Shown here: positions 9,001-19,152 of the stretch, piece after piece
Layout of the letters: each line of letters starts with the position of its first letter
Numbering within the stretch: position 1 is the stretch's first letter
Source: Diadophis punctatus similis
Lineage: Eukaryota; Chordata; Lepidosauria; Squamata; Dipsadidae
Length of the DNA stretch: 64,000 nucleotides
Direction of reading: 5' to 3'
NCBI GenBank assembly: GCA_023053685.1
Contig: JALIGW010000026.1
Location: forward strand, 3,191,108-3,255,107
Position numbers and translations under genes: made by a program
Notes under the pieces: generated by a model
What the model was told of the DNA's origin: nothing
Seen by the model: the letters and a program-made list of their open reading frames with translations, nothing else
Database searches by the model: none

Positions 9001-11226
9001 AATTTACCCCACTTACCCCAAACCAGGAAGCGGTAACCTGGGTTAGTTGCAAGTTGGGGACTGGAGATTTCACCAAAGCTGGTATGACGGGCGAGGTGTA
9101 CACTAAAGCAAAGCCGAAATTGAAATTCCCCAACACGGCAGCGAAGCTGGCAAGGAGGAGACGCTGGTTTCCAAGTGTCCTGGAGAGGGAGAATAGGAAC
9201 CAAAGAGAGACCCCCTCAGAATGGCTGAAGGCAAATGGTGAATCAGAGAGAAACAAAATGTCTTTTAAAGACAGCGTCGACTTGCAAAACTTTCAAGTTT
9301 CCATAAGCAGGAGGTGGGGCAGAGCTGACGGAGTGACTGATTGTACCAACTGAAACTACATTCCACAAATGGTTCTTTTACTGATTGCATCTTAGGTTAC
9401 CGGAGTCAGTAGGAGGGGTGTGGGGTTTCACACAGCCCGCCAACTGTGATTCATTGGAGAATGTGATTTATGACATGTCCAGTGAGGAGGGGGGGAAACG
9501 GGGTCATGAGGGCACGTAAGCTACGTGAGCTCAGTTCTGACTGCATCGGAGTATTGCCGAAATGTCGCTCCTAATAAACAGCTGTATGTCTTTTGAAGTT
9601 TGGCTGGTGGCTCATGAATTAATTAGGACACCTTTGGGAAACTTCCCAGACAAAGTGCAGAATAACAGGATTGGAAGGGACCTTGGAGGTCTTCTAGCCC
9701 AACCCTCTGCTCAAGCAGGAGACCCTATATCGTGCCTACTATATCGTGCCTACCGTTCCTGTCCTAATGTTCACATATATTCTTACCTGTTTTTACTCTT
9801 ATTCATGCTTGTACTATTACATATATATTCAATCATGTTTACTGTTTATACTTTGTTTATAATCTTATATACTTGACAAATAAACAAATACAAATACAAA
9901 TATACCATGTCAGACAAATGGTTGTCCAATCTCTTTTTAAAAGCCTCCAGTGATGGAGCGGCCACGACTTCTGGAGGCAAGCTGTTCCACTGCTTAATTG
10001 TCCTCACTGTCAGGAAATTTCTCCATCGGTTACTTCTTATGCTGCCTTCAGTTGCTTTGGAGAATAGAATAGGTTGACACCACCACCACCACCCGCTCTT
10101 CTTTGTGGAAGCCCCTCAAATATTGAAAGGCTGCTATCATGCCACTCCTAGTCCTTCTCTTCGTTAGACTAGATATTCCTGCAACCGTTCTTCATATGTT
10201 TTAGCCTTCAGTTCAGTCCCCTCATCATCTTTGTTGCTCTTCTCCGCACTCTTTTAGGAATCTCATATCATTTTATCTCTCTCCTTGATAACTTCAAGGA
10301 GAGTGGGGAGGGAATGGGGATTTTGCAGTATCCTTCCCCTGCCACGCCCACCAAGCCACACCATGCCCACCAAGCCACGCCCACAGAACCAGTAGCAAAA
10401 ATATTTGGATTTCACCACTGGCCGTTGACCACCACTCCCCTCATCTTTGTGGCAGCCTCTCAAATATTCTGCCGTACAAGAGCAATCCAGCGGATCTGCC
10501 GATTCCTTTTCCTTCTGCAAAAGCCAGCTCAAGATGGGCAGCAGGCAAGCTGAAGTGAAAGGATGTTTAAAAAAAAAATTGCCAGTAATTGTGTGGTTGG
10601 GAGAGAAGAAGGGAAGTTGAGAAAGTCAGCTCTATATCTGAGACGGAACTGAGAAAAACATTGACGACTTAAAAGGACTCCTTGGTACCGAGATCCATTT
10701 TTGAAGATGTAGTTTTCCTGCCAAGGTATAGAAGGGGTTGGCCAATGCATTTACCTTAGTTGCTTTTTAAAAAAAAAACTCCCTAGTCTTCCTACAGCCC
10801 ATAATCCACAGCTGATCTCCCATATGTTTAATTGAATCAAGTCCCATTGATTTTCTAATACATAGCAGGTTGGAGAAAAGCATCAACCGGTTTATGTTAT
10901 TGGTTATCAAACAGAGAAAAGGGGGAAAGGACAGAGGAAGAACAGCCAGATCGAGAAGTGCGGGTGTAGCTTCTTTTCTACTGACGATGAGGACTAGCAC
11001 CTTGAGCGAAAGGGAAGGTAGCATCATGTCAAAACAACTTGTCTCCATTGGCAGAATCAAGGCATTCTCAGGAGTTTGAGAGAAATGGAAAGGGTACCTG
11101 TAATATTCCTTCTCCACGTGTCGAGGGTCCTTCTCTCTCAACGACTCGTAATCTTCCAAGGGGTCCTGGCCCAGCAGTGGCCTGGTGACGTTGGCCTCCA
11201 GGGTGGCTGAAGGTGTGGGTTGCCCC
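1..11226 (-). CDS. SLC2A6: SLC2A6 (GLUT6) facilitative sugar transporter, nine coding exons, partial at both ends
   Basis: A class III facilitative hexose transporter of the major facilitator superfamily, expected in endolysosomal membranes. Coding exons in transcript order are 11226-11098, 9179-9017, 7586-7380, 5166-5067, 4220-4009, 3457-3305, 1932-1824, 1295-1122 and 50-1; all phases join without a stop and give about 432 residues. Family motifs in order are an N-terminal dileucine (RPLLGQ), a GRK motif after TM2 (NDRLGRKLS), [30 protein letters not shown], a second GRK (DKAGRKILL), two N-glycosylation sequons in a late loop (NSS, NGT) and [11 protein letters not shown] at the edge. From the human protein (about 507 residues) roughly 80 C-terminal residues lie outside the window. 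The first listed exon is preceded by a good acceptor and has no nearby ATG, so the start is probably in an unseen upstream exon. The intron after 5067 has a GC donor. SLC2A6 fits better than SLC2A8 because of the [19 protein letters not shown] stretch. Confidence 0.93.
194..352 (+). mobile_element. CR1-type LINE 3' end, sense
   Basis: This is the 3' terminal segment of the CR1-like family seen many times in the window; it reads through the family stretch GGGTTTCCTGCCTAAG. It ends against an inverted copy that starts near 365, giving a 3'-to-3' junction. Confidence 0.8.
365..660 (-). mobile_element. CR1-type LINE 3' end, antisense, followed by TTC, TCC and TATTC arrays
   Basis: Antisense copy of the same CR1 3' end. 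The reverse strand keeps degenerate pieces of the C-terminal reverse-transcriptase tail. Next to it lie (TTC)n at about 702-796, (TCC)n at 797-847 and (TATTC)n at 848-920. Confidence 0.75.
702..920. repeat. Compound microsatellite (TTC)n-(TCC)n-(TATTC)n
   Basis: Three successive pure short repeats without unique sequence between them. The TATTC block resembles the ATTCT-type tail that ends the CR1 copies here. Open frames across it are poly-Phe or poly-Leu artefacts. Confidence 0.95.
1391..1776. mobile_element. TIR-type nonautonomous DNA transposon (MITE), CGACTTA family
   Basis: The ends are inverted copies of a block of the type AGGTAGTCCTCGACTTA (here AGTCCTCGGCTTATAACC and GTACGTCGAGGACTACC). 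The interior is a degenerate series of short phrases such as 'cacgtgatc', 'acgaccgctgcag' and 'ttaacaaccg'. The same family is at about 4828-5058, 8248-8600, 29183-29536, 35312-35625, 42528-42895, 51778-52136, 58748-59202, 59993-60378 and 63292-63785. No transposase is visible, and the superfamily is not determined. Confidence 0.75.
1977..2029. repeat. (TTCA)n microsatellite with TCCA variants
   Basis: A short tetranucleotide array inside an SLC2A6 intron. From here to 2860 the intron holds AT-rich sequence, part of which (about 2380-2640) recurs in diverged form at 57890-58150. Confidence 0.9.
2380..2640. repeat. Unclassified interspersed repeat, possibly LTR-like
   Basis: The segment with 'aaatatttattt', a run of 'acatgcg' phrases and 'caactggcaat' resembles 57890-58150. 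An inverted, more diverged relative seems to lie at about 4440-4620. I cannot assign a class: there are no coding remnants and the ends are not clear. Confidence 0.35.
2870..3122 (-). mobile_element. tRNA-derived squamate SINE (family A), antisense
   Basis: Read in reverse it begins GAGCCGAGGTGGCGCAGTGG, an RNA polymerase III A-box-like tRNA head. A B-box-like GGTTCAAATCT follows, then a tail ending in 'gcggtatataaatctcac'. The same family is at 7640-7863, 7965-8226, 34572-34790, 34867-35108, 36405-36625, 41297-41545, 48088-48326, 56198-56444 and 63470-63707. Confidence 0.85.
3139..3292. mobile_element. Palindromic hairpin MITE, 'caactcccagaattcc' family
   Basis: The arms are complementary around 'aactcccagaattccc' and 'gggaattctgggagttg', with outer arms on 'tggcaactttaa'. 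Related hairpins are at 25540-25625, 25651-25766 and about 62690-62770. This one lies 13 bp from the SLC2A6 exon 3305-3457. Confidence 0.6.
3540..3996. repeat. (GGA)n arrays with 'cagctaggtaacatcatcagtgctag' minisatellite units and a hAT-like end
   Basis: Two copies of the unit 'ttcttggagacatttcatgacc..taacatcatcagtgctag' alternate with (GGA)n at 3607-3681 and 3790-3810. The stretch 3835-3996 is another dispersed repeat (also at about 10310-10422) with 'gccacgcccaccaagccac' phrases, ending in TTTCACCACTG. That end resembles the hAT-like termini at 52494 and 59849 and stops 12 bp from the SLC2A6 exon at 4009. Confidence 0.65.
4828..5058. mobile_element. MITE fragment, CGACTTA family, next to an SLC2A6 donor site
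   Basis: The interior phrases of the family are present ('gttcgaagttacaacggc', 'cacgtgagcaaaatc', 'ccttctgacaagcaaa'). The fragment stops within about 10 bases of the GC donor that ends the exon 5166-5067. Confidence 0.65.
5061..5067 (-). other. SLC2A6: GC-type 5' splice donor of a SLC2A6 intron
   Basis: On the reverse strand the exon ends TTAG and the intron starts GCAAGT, the consensus of the rare GC-AG intron class. Only this cut leaves the single base that restores [14 protein letters not shown] with the next exon (acceptor CATAG at 4222-4221). The nearest GT, four bases downstream, would shift the frame. Confidence 0.8.
5324..5920. repeat. Purine-rich (GGAAA)n/(GAAAG)n tract
   Basis: About 600 bp of almost pure purine on the plus strand inside an SLC2A6 intron. 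Several long open frames on both strands are low-complexity artefacts. Mirror-repeat purine tracts of this kind can form triplex DNA; whether this one does is not known. Confidence 0.95.
6064..6283 (-). mobile_element. tRNA-derived SINE (family C), antisense
   Basis: The reverse strand reads GGTGGCCTAGAGGTGGAGCT as an A-box-like head and AGTTCGATCCTAGG as a B-box. The body runs to 'ggattatgggattgttaaa'. A full sense copy is at 52503-52735 and a fragment at about 37715-37815. Confidence 0.75.
6711..7196 (-). mobile_element. CR1 LINE 3' end with degenerate reverse-transcriptase C-terminus
   Basis: The reverse strand encodes an [44 protein letters not shown] type segment, the C-terminal tail of CR1-clade ORF2. 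It is preceded on the plus strand by a short (AAT)n. The copy is truncated at its 5' end and not coding-competent. Confidence 0.85.
7640..8226 (+). mobile_element. Two tandem family A SINEs separated by a (TTCC)n array
   Basis: The first copy runs 7640-7863 and the second 7965-8226, both sense, with about 100 bp of (TTCC)n between them. The first copy's tail ends 'gtctaagtgttattgct', directly continuous with the array. The same arrangement, inverted, occurs at 34572-35108. Confidence 0.85.
8248..9000. mobile_element. MITE fragments (CGACTTA family) and an unclassified repeat tail
   Basis: 8248-8600 holds a copy with a recognisable 5' end. 8600-8740 repeats the start of the family ('aaagttacaacagacctcatcagagct'). 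8745-8880 carries a retroposon-like tail ('gctgccctgagtccccagggagatgggcag'). The stretch 8880-9000 contains further family phrases up to the SLC2A6 donor at 9016. Confidence 0.55.
9360..9640. repeat. Unclassified sequence, possibly a solo-LTR fragment
   Basis: A GC-mixed segment with an 'aataaa' followed after some 15 bases by 'tcttttgaag', which recalls a polyadenylation region of an LTR. I see no second copy and no coding domain, so the class is a guess. Confidence 0.2.
9661..10260 (-). mobile_element. CR1 LINE 3' end, antisense, interrupted at about 9740-9900
   Basis: 9661-9740 and 9900-10260 are two pieces of one CR1 3' end split by a foreign segment. The segment ends 'acttgacaaataaacaaata' and looks like another retroposon tail inserted into the CR1 copy. 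Confidence 0.7.
10440..11097. other. SLC2A6 intron, no feature recognised
   Basis: Unique-looking intron sequence with short A-runs. A (TTTTTTAAA)-type stretch near 10770 and a weak CR1-like phrase before 10540 are all I see. Confidence 0.5.
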
Positions 11227-11458
11227 CTGAGAGAAGAAGAGAAACGCGGGGAGAAGATGGGAGTCAGACAGCCGCGCAGGGCTTCTCCTCCTCCGACGGG
11301 GCAGCCAAGTGAGCTTAGAAGCCGAAACAGCGAGGAAGGAAGAGAGAAAATGAAAGGAAAGAAGACGGAGATGTGCAATTTGGGGGAAGAAAATCACGGG
11401 TGAGAAGAGGAAGCCCCAGAGAGTGAAGAAACCGGCTGTGGAGCAAGATAACAGAGGG

Positions 11459-12376
11459 CGAAGTGGGGAGAGAGGGGGGGAAGGGAGGGGGGAGAGAGAA
11501 AGAGGGAGGGAGGGATGGAGGGAGAGAGAGGGAGGTAAAGAGAGGGAAAGGGAGGTAAAGAGAGGGAGAGGGAGGTAAACAGAGGGAGAGGGAGAGAGAA
11601 AGAGGGAGGGAGGGAGAGAGGGAGAGAGAGAGGGAGGGAAAGAGAGGGAAAGGGAGGGAAAGAGAGGGAGAGGGAGGGAAAGAGAGGGAGAGAGAGGGAG
11701 AGGGAGGGAAAGAGAGGGAAGGGAGAGGGAGAAGGGGAGGGAGGGAGGGAGAGAGGGAGGGAGGAGAGAAAGAGGGAGAGAGGGAGAGAGAGAGGGAGGG
11801 AAAGAGAGGGAAAGGGAGGGAAAGAGAGGGAGAGGGAGGGAAAGAGAGGGAGAGAGAGGGAGAGGGAGGGAAAGAGAGGGAAGGGAGAGGGAGAAGGGGA
11901 GGGAGGGAGGGAGGGAGGAGAGAGAGAGGGAGGGAAGGAGAGAGAGGGAGGGAGGGAGGGAGAGGGAGGGAAAGAGATGGAGAGAGAGGGAGGGAAAGAG
12001 AGGGAGAGGGAGGGAAAGAGAGGAAAGAGAGGGAGGGAGAGAGAGAGGGAGGGAAAGAGAGAGAGGGATGGAGGGAGGGAGGGAAAGAGAGGGAGAGGGA
12101 GGGAAAGAGGGAGAGGGAGGGAAAGAGAGGGAGAGGGAGAGGGAGAAGGGGAGGGAGGGAGGGAGGAAGAAGAGGGAGAGAGAGAGGGAGGGAAAGAGAG
12201 AGAGGGAGGGAGGGAGGGAAAGAGAGGGAGAGGGAGAGGGAGGGAGAGAGGGAGAGAGGGAGAGAGAGAGAAGAGGGAGAGAGAGGGAGGGAAAGGGAGA
12301 GGGAGGGAAGGAGAGGGAGAGGGAGAGAGGGAGGGAGAGAGAGAGGGAGGGAAAGAGAGGGAGAGAGAGAGAGAGA
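11459..12376. repeat. GA-rich (GGGAGA)n/(GGGAAA)n purine tract
   Basis: More than 900 bp of near-pure purine with internal repetition of blocks of about 130 bp (compare 11640-11760 and 11790-11910). The frames in it encode only Ser/Pro/Leu or Arg/Glu/Gly runs and are not genes. Confidence 0.95.
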
Positions 12377-12620
12377 CATGATAGCAGTCTCCCAATATTG
12401 GAGGGGCTGCCACAGAAAGAGGGGGGGTCTACTTATTCTCCAAAGCACCTGAAGGCAGAACAGGAAGCAACGGTTGGAAATTCATGAAGGGGAGAAACAA
12501 TCTAGAACTAAGCAGGAATCTCCTGAGAGAACAATTAACCAGTGGAACGACTTGCCACCAGAAGCTGTGACTGCTCTAACACTGGAGGCTTTTAAGAAGA
12601 AGCTGAAGAGCCATTTGTCT
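12374..12620 (+). mobile_element. CR1 LINE 3' end fragment, sense
   Basis: The sense copy starts at 'acatgatagcagtctcccaat' and runs through 'gaacaattaaccagtgga' to 'agccatttgtct'. It is more diverged than the others and is fused directly to the GA tract on its left and to satellite copies on its right. Confidence 0.75.
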
Positions 12621-12639
12621 CTCTCTATTCCCTCCTTTA

Positions 12640-13430
12640 TACATACAGTACCCAGAAAGCTTTGCTGCAGAGTGAAGTCTTCACTCAGGTCCTCACTTAC
12701 AGCTTAAATAGACAGGCATAGCTATAAGCCCCAGTTCTCTGCATTGCGAAGTCTTCACTCAGGTCCGCTTTTCTCAAGAGGAAGTAGAAAGGGAAGGGAG
12801 GGGAGGGGGGAGGGGGGGAGAGAAGGAGAAAGAAGGTAGAAGGAGGGGAGGGAGATAGAGGGAGGGAGGGGAGTGCTATGAAAGGAGGGAAAAACAGACT
12901 GATAAACAGCAGTATAAATAGGTGTAAAACTAGGGTATTGATTTCTGTTCTATTGGATAGAAATGCATAATTATGTATGTTTTGATATGATTTTATGGTG
13001 TATGCATGGATGTGTATAGGGAGATTGTGGGGGGAAAATAAAAAACATTTCCCAAAAAAAAGTCCACCTCTCTTCTCCCCTCCCCTTTCTCTCTCCCCCT
13101 CCCTCCCATTTAAAGATATAAATTACTGTCCACAATGAAGTCTTCAGTCAGGTCCTCATATACAGCTTCAATAGATAGGCATAGGTATATGCCACAGTAC
13201 TATGCATTGTGAAGTCTTCACTCAGGTCCACCTCTCTTCCCCCAACCCCCTCTCTCCCCCCCTCCCATTTAAAGATATAAATTACTGTGCACCATGAAGT
13301 CTTCACTCAGGTCCACATATATACTTTAAATAGATAGGCATAGATATATGCCACAGTACTATGCATTGTGAAGTCTTCACTCAGGTCCAGAGCTCCCCCC
13401 CCCCTCTCTCCCCTTCCCTCCCTCCCTCCC
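12640..13430 (-). repeat. Inverted-orientation copies of the 16-22 kb satellite
   Basis: The motif GTGAAGTCTTCACTCAGGTCC and relatives occurs at about 12674, 12748, 13137, 13211, 13297 and 13371. It is the reverse complement of the satellite header at 16.2-21.9 kb. Two units (about 13105-13260 and 13261-13405) form a local tandem of roughly 150-160 bp. (GA)n and (CT)n stretches occur between copies. Confidence 0.85.
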
Positions 13431-13642
13431 ACCCTTGGAGTAGCATCCCTGTGGGCTGATGACCAACATTTTACCAAGCCATTTGCTGTGGTTTATGGCG
13501 TGGTTTAAGTGTCACAAGCTTCCGCTACTTAAAGTCATTCTAGAAATTCTAGAAATTGGGGAAATTCCAGTATAAACTCATCTAGGCTGACATTTCCCAA
13601 ACAAGAGTCTACAGTCGAGCTGGCTATAAATAAAACCTCTTG

Positions 13643-14928
13643 AGAATAGAATAGAATAGAATGGAATGGAATGGAATGGAATGGAATGGAATAGAATAGA
13701 ATAGAATAGAATAGAATAGAATAGAATAGAATAGAATAGAATAGAATAGAATAGAATAGAATAGAATAGAATAGAACAGGGAAAGAATGGAATGGAATGG
13801 AATGGAATGGAATGGAATAGAATAGAATATAGGAATGGAATGGAATGGAATAGAATAGAATAGAATATAGGAATGGAATGGAATGGAATAGAATAGAATA
13901 GAATAGAATAGAATAGAATAGAATAGAATAGAATAGAATAGAATAGAATAGAATAGAATAGAATAGAATAGAATAGAATAGAATAGAACAGGGAAAGAAT
14001 GGAATGGAATGGAATGGAATGGAATGGAATAGAATAGAATAGAATAGAATAGAATAGAATAGAATAGAATAGAACAGGGAAAGAATGGAATGGAATGGAA
14101 TGGAATGGAATGGAATAGAATAGAATAGAATAGAATAGAATAGAATAGAATAGAATAGAATAGAATAGAACAGAACAGGGAAAGAATGGAATGGAATGGA
14201 ATGGAATGGAATGGAATAGAATAGAATAGAATAGAATAGAATAGAATAGAATAGAATAGAATAGAATAGAATAGAATAAGGGATAGGATAGAATAGAATG
14301 GAATGGAATGGAATGGAATGGAATGGAATGGAATGGAATAGAATAGAATAGAATAGAATAGAATAGAATAGAATAGAATAGAATAGAATATAGGAATGGA
14401 ATGGAATGGAATAGAATAGAATAGAATAGAATAGAATAGAATAGAATAGAATAGAATAGAATAGAATAGAATAGAATAGAATAGAATAGAATAGAATAGA
14501 ATAGAATAGAACAGGGAAAGAATGGAATGGAATGGAATGGAATGGAATGGAATGGAATAGAATAGAATAGAATAGAATAGAATAGAATAGAATAGAATAG
14601 AATAGAATAGAATAGAATAGGGAAAGAATGGAATGGAATGGAATGGAATGGAATGGAATAGAATAGAATAGAATAGAATAGAATAGAATAGAATAGAATA
14701 GAATAGAATAGAATAGAACAGGGAAAGAATGGAATGGAATGGAATGGAATGGAATGGAATGGAATAGAATAGAATAGAATAGAATAGAATAGAATAGAAT
14801 AGAATAAGGGATAGGATAGAATAGAATGGAATGGAATGGAATGGAATGGAATAGAATAGAATAGAATAGAATAGAATAGAATAGAATAGAATAGAATAGA
14901 ATAGAATAGAATAGAATAGAATAGAATT
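13643..14928. repeat. Pentanucleotide array of alternating (AATGG)n and (AATAG)n blocks
   Basis: Nearly 1.3 kb of pentamers arranged as blocks: about five to seven AATGG, then some eight to twenty AATAG, punctuated by 'aacagggaaag', 'tatagg' or 'aagggataggat'. The punctuation recurs at uneven steps of roughly 90-330 bp. The minus strand is open for almost 500 codons (FYSIL repeats) only because the pentamer has no stop in that frame set. Confidence 0.97.
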
Positions 14929-15270
14929 CTTTATTGGCCAAGTGTGATTGGACACACAAGGAATTTGTCTTTGGTGCATATGCTCTCAGTGTACATAAAA
15001 GAAAAGATACATTCGTCAAGAATCATGAGGTAAAAAACACTTAATGATAGTCATAGGGTACAAATAAGCAATCAGGAAACAATCAATATTAATATAAATC
15101 GTAAGGATACAAGCAACAAGTTACAGCCATACAGTCATAAGATACAGTAGATAGGATAGATATATCTTCCCTTTTTCTGCCCAGGACCTCAAACCATGTG
15201 ATCCTGTTCATCATTAAACCATCTTTCCAAACAGCCTCCATGTTTCCAGTGTCTTTTCCCCCCACTTGGA
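14929..15270 (-). mobile_element. LINE-like 3' end or retroposon tail flanking the pentamer array
   Basis: Read in reverse it ends 'ccaataaagaattctattctatt', a polyadenylation-like end running straight into the pentamer array. I recognise the 'ggccaagtgtgattggacacacaaggaatttgtc' type segment as a dispersed squamate repeat, from memory only. Confidence 0.4.
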
Positions 15271-15299
15271 ACTGAACCCAGATGGACATTTATTCTTCC

Positions 15300-15415
15300 A
15301 ACATTACCTAGTTTGGGATGATGAAACACTGATGATGTAACCTAGTTTGGGTAACGAAACTTCTGCAAGAAAACAAGCAAGCTCAGAGAGTACCAAGGAC
15401 CTCTCATTTCAACCC
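15300..15415. repeat. Single 'gatgatgtaacctag..gaaac' minisatellite unit
   Basis: One copy of the roughly 100-bp unit that is tandem at 53130-53650: 'gatgatgtaacctagtttggg', 'tctgcaagaaaaca' and 'gagagtaccaaggacc'. Confidence 0.7.
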
Positions 15416-15469
15416 TGAGCTACAAATATTCTCCTTTATTTGTAATAATGAAAATCCCAGGTAACACGA

Positions 15470-15655
15470 GCATTGCTATATTTCCCCACAACAACCCTGT
15501 GAAGTTGTGTTTGGCCGAGTGTGTGTGTGTGACTGGCCCAAAGCCACCCACCTGGCTTTCATGCCTCTGAGGCAGGGCAGAACTCCCCAGTTTTCTGGAT
15601 TTCTAGCCTGATGCCTTTAACCTCTAGAGTCTCTAGACCAAACTAGCTACTACAC
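15470..15655 (-). mobile_element. Sauria-type tRNA SINE (family B) fragment, antisense
   Basis: The body phrases are present ('cccacaacaaccctgtgaag', 'ggcccaaagccacccacctgg', 'tttctagcctgatgcc'). Better copies are at 33478-34030, 37825-38110 and 49610-50185. Confidence 0.6.
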
Positions 15656-15659
15656 TTGC

Positions 15660-16200
15660 AGTACAGGAGGAGAAAAGGTTGTTAGTTGCACAACCGCGAC
15701 AACATTTACCTAGAAGCAGGTGAGAGGTCCATGGGAAAGTTTGCCAGGAAGAGGTGAGGCTAGTCTGAACAAGTTTTTTTTTCAAAAAAAAAAAAAAATA
15801 AAGCAACCAGCTTGCAACTGAAAGATTTGCTACATGCAAGAAAAACTCTGGAGTTAACTTTCCTCCTTCATTGTCCTTAAAGCCTCCGGAGAGCAGCTAC
15901 AAAGGAGGATTGAGGTAGTCCCACCCCTTGAGGATTGATGCGGGGAGCAGGGGTGGATGGATTTATTTTATTTGGTGCTTATGCTATTTTCCCCCCTTAC
16001 TCCAGCCAGGATTCAGGGATAGGCTGCCCAATAAAATCCCATTCTTAGCAGTTAAAAACGTAGACAAAAAAATTAGGCAGTTTCAATTGGGTTTTTTTTA
16101 AAGGCTCAGTGGGTGATTGGCAGCTTTTCTTCTTCAGATTCTCAAATGAAAAAGTAGGGGTTAGGGAGGGAGGGAAGGAAGGAAGGAGGGAGGGGGGCAG
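15660..16200. other. Spacer, no feature recognised
   Basis: Unique-looking sequence with a short A-run and a (GGAA)-rich stretch just before the satellite starts at about 16204. Confidence 0.5.
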
Positions 16201-16203
16201 AGG

Positions 16204-16620
16204 GAGAGAAATGGACCTGAGTGAAGACTTCACAATGAATAGTACTGTGGTTCATAGCTATGCCTACCTATTTAATCTGTAAGTGAGGACCTGAGTGAAG
16301 ACCTTAGTCTTCAGTAGAACTTTCTATGTATAAGGAGTGGGGGGGGGGAGAGAGAGGGGGGGGGACCTGAGTGAAGACTTCACAATGCACCAAACTGTGG
16401 CTTATAGTTATGCCTATTTAATGTGAGGACCTGAGTGAAGACTTTATGATACACAATAGCCTATCTTGAAATGCAGATGGCAACTTATATTGATATCTAC
16501 TTAATCGATGTATGAGGAACTGAGGGAAAATTAAATGGGAAATCAATAATTTATATCTTTAAATGTAAGGGGTTTGTGTGTGAGAGACAGAGGACCTAAA
16601 TAAAGACATGACTGTCTGTC

Positions 16621-16661
<41 letters not shown>

Positions 16662-16908
16662 TTTTTGTGTTTATATTTTTGTCTTTGTGTGTTTGTATTT
16701 TTTTGTATTTTTGTACAGTTTAAATGTTTTTATTTGTGTGTTTGTGTGTGTGTATGTTTGTGTGTGTGTGTATGTGTGTAAAAATGAACCTGAGTGAATT
16801 CAGACTTAATAATGTACAGTAGTGTAGCTTATAGCTGTGCGTATTTATTTAATCTGTGAGGACCTGAGTGAAGACCTTAGTCTTCAGTAGAACTTTCTAT
16901 GTATAAAG

Positions 16909-16989
<81 letters not shown>

Positions 16990-17332
16990 ACCTGAGTGAA
17001 GACTTCACAATGCACCATACTGTAGCTTATAGTTATGCCTATTTAATGTGAGGACCTGAGTGAAGACTTTATGATACACAATAGCCTATCTTGAAATGCA
17101 GATGGCAACTTATATTGATATCTACTTAAATCGATGTATGAGGAACTGAGAGAAAATTAAATGGGAAATCAATAATTTATATATTTAAATGCAAGGGGTG
17201 TATGTGTGAGACAGAGGACCTAAATAAAGACATGACTGTCTCTCTGTGTGTGCGTGTGTCCTTTTTGTGTTTGTATTTTTGTCTTTGTGTGTTTGTATTT
17301 TTTTGTATTTTTGTACAGTTTAAATGTCTTTA

Positions 17333-17372
<40 letters not shown>

Positions 17373-17856
17373 TGAACCTGAGTAAATTCAGACTTAATAA
17401 TGTACAGTAGTGTAGCTTATAGCTGTGCGTATTTATTTAATCTGTGAGGACCTGAGTGAAGACCTTAGTCTTCAGTAGAACTTTCTATGTATAAAGGGGA
17501 GAGGGGGGGGGACCTGAGTGAAGACTTCACAATGCACCATACTGTGGCTTATAGTTATGCCTATTTAATGTGAGGACCTGAGTGAAGACTTTATGATACA
17601 CAATAGCCTATCTTGAAATGCAAATGGCAACTTATATTGATATCTACTTAAATCGATGTATGAGGAACTGAGAGAAAATTAAATGGGAAATCAATAATTT
17701 ATATCTTTAAATGCAAGGGGTGTGTGTGTGAGACAGAGGACCTAAATAAAGACATGACTGTCTCTGTGTGTGTGCGTGTGTCCTTTTTGTGTTTGTATTT
17801 TTGTCTTTGTGTGTTTGTATTTCTTTGTATTTTTGTACAGTTTAAATGTCTTTATT

Positions 17857-17910
<54 letters not shown>

Positions 17911-18392
17911 TGAACCTGAGTGAATTCAGACTTAATAATGACAGTAGTGTAGTTTATAGCTGTGCGGATTTATTTAATCTGTGAGGACCTGAGTGAAGAC
18001 CTTAGTCTTCAGTAGAACTTTCTATGTATGGGGGGGGGAAGAGGGGGGGACCTGAATGAAGACTTCACAATGCACCATACTATGGCTTATAGTTATGCCT
18101 ATTTAATGTGAGGACCTGAGTGAAGACTTTATGATACACAATAGCCTATCTTGAAATGCAGATGGCAACTTATATTGATATCTACTTAAATCGATGTATG
18201 AGGAACTGAGAGAAAATTAAATGGGAAATCAATAATTTATATCTTTAAATGCAAGGGGTGTGTGTGTGAGACAGAGGACCTAAATAAAGACATGACTGTC
18301 TCTGTGTGTGTTCGTGTGTCCTTTTTGTGTTTGTATTTTTGTCTTTGTGTGTTTGTATTTCTTTGTATTTTTGTACAGTTTAAATGTCTTTA

Positions 18393-18462
<70 letters not shown>

Positions 18463-19099
18463 TGAAGCTGAGTGAATTCAGACTTAATAATGTACAGTAG
18501 TGTAGCTTATTTAATCTGTGAGGACCTGAGTGAAGACTTCATGTTGGAGAGTAATTTATATCTTGGAGAGAGGGGAGGGAGGGAGGAGGAAGAGAAGTGG
18601 ACCGGAGTGAAGACTTCACAATGCAGAAAACTGTGGCTTTCAGCTATGCCTATCTATTTCATCTTCATAAGAGGACCTGAGTGAAAACTTCACAGTGCAC
18701 AGTAGTTTATACCTTTAAATGGAGGGAGGGAGGGAGAGAGCGGGGGGGGGGGGACCTGATTGAAGACTTCACAATGCACCCTACTGTGGCTTATAGTTAT
18801 GCCTATTTAATGTGAGGACCTGAGTGAAGACTTTATGATACACAATAGCCTATCTTGAAATGCAAATGGCAACTTATATTGATATCTACTTAAATCGATG
18901 TATGAGGAACTGAGAGAAAATTAAATGGGAAATCAATAATTTATATCTTTAAATGCAAGGGGTGTGTGTGTGAGACAGAGGACCTAAATAAAGACATGAC
19001 TGTCTCTGTGTGTGTGCGTGTGTCCTTTTTGTGTTTGTATTTTTGTCTTTGTGTGTTTGTATTTCTTTGTATTTTTTGTACAGTTTAAATGTCTTTATT

Positions 19100-19152
<53 letters not shown>

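Noticed and set aside
11315..12448. Long Ser/Pro/Leu and Arg/Glu/Gly frames on both strands
   Set aside because: Translations of the GA-rich purine tract; open because the repeat lacks stops.
13535..15019. Minus-strand open frame of almost 500 codons
   Set aside because: Pure pentanucleotide translation (FYSIL repeats) with no start context or splice support.
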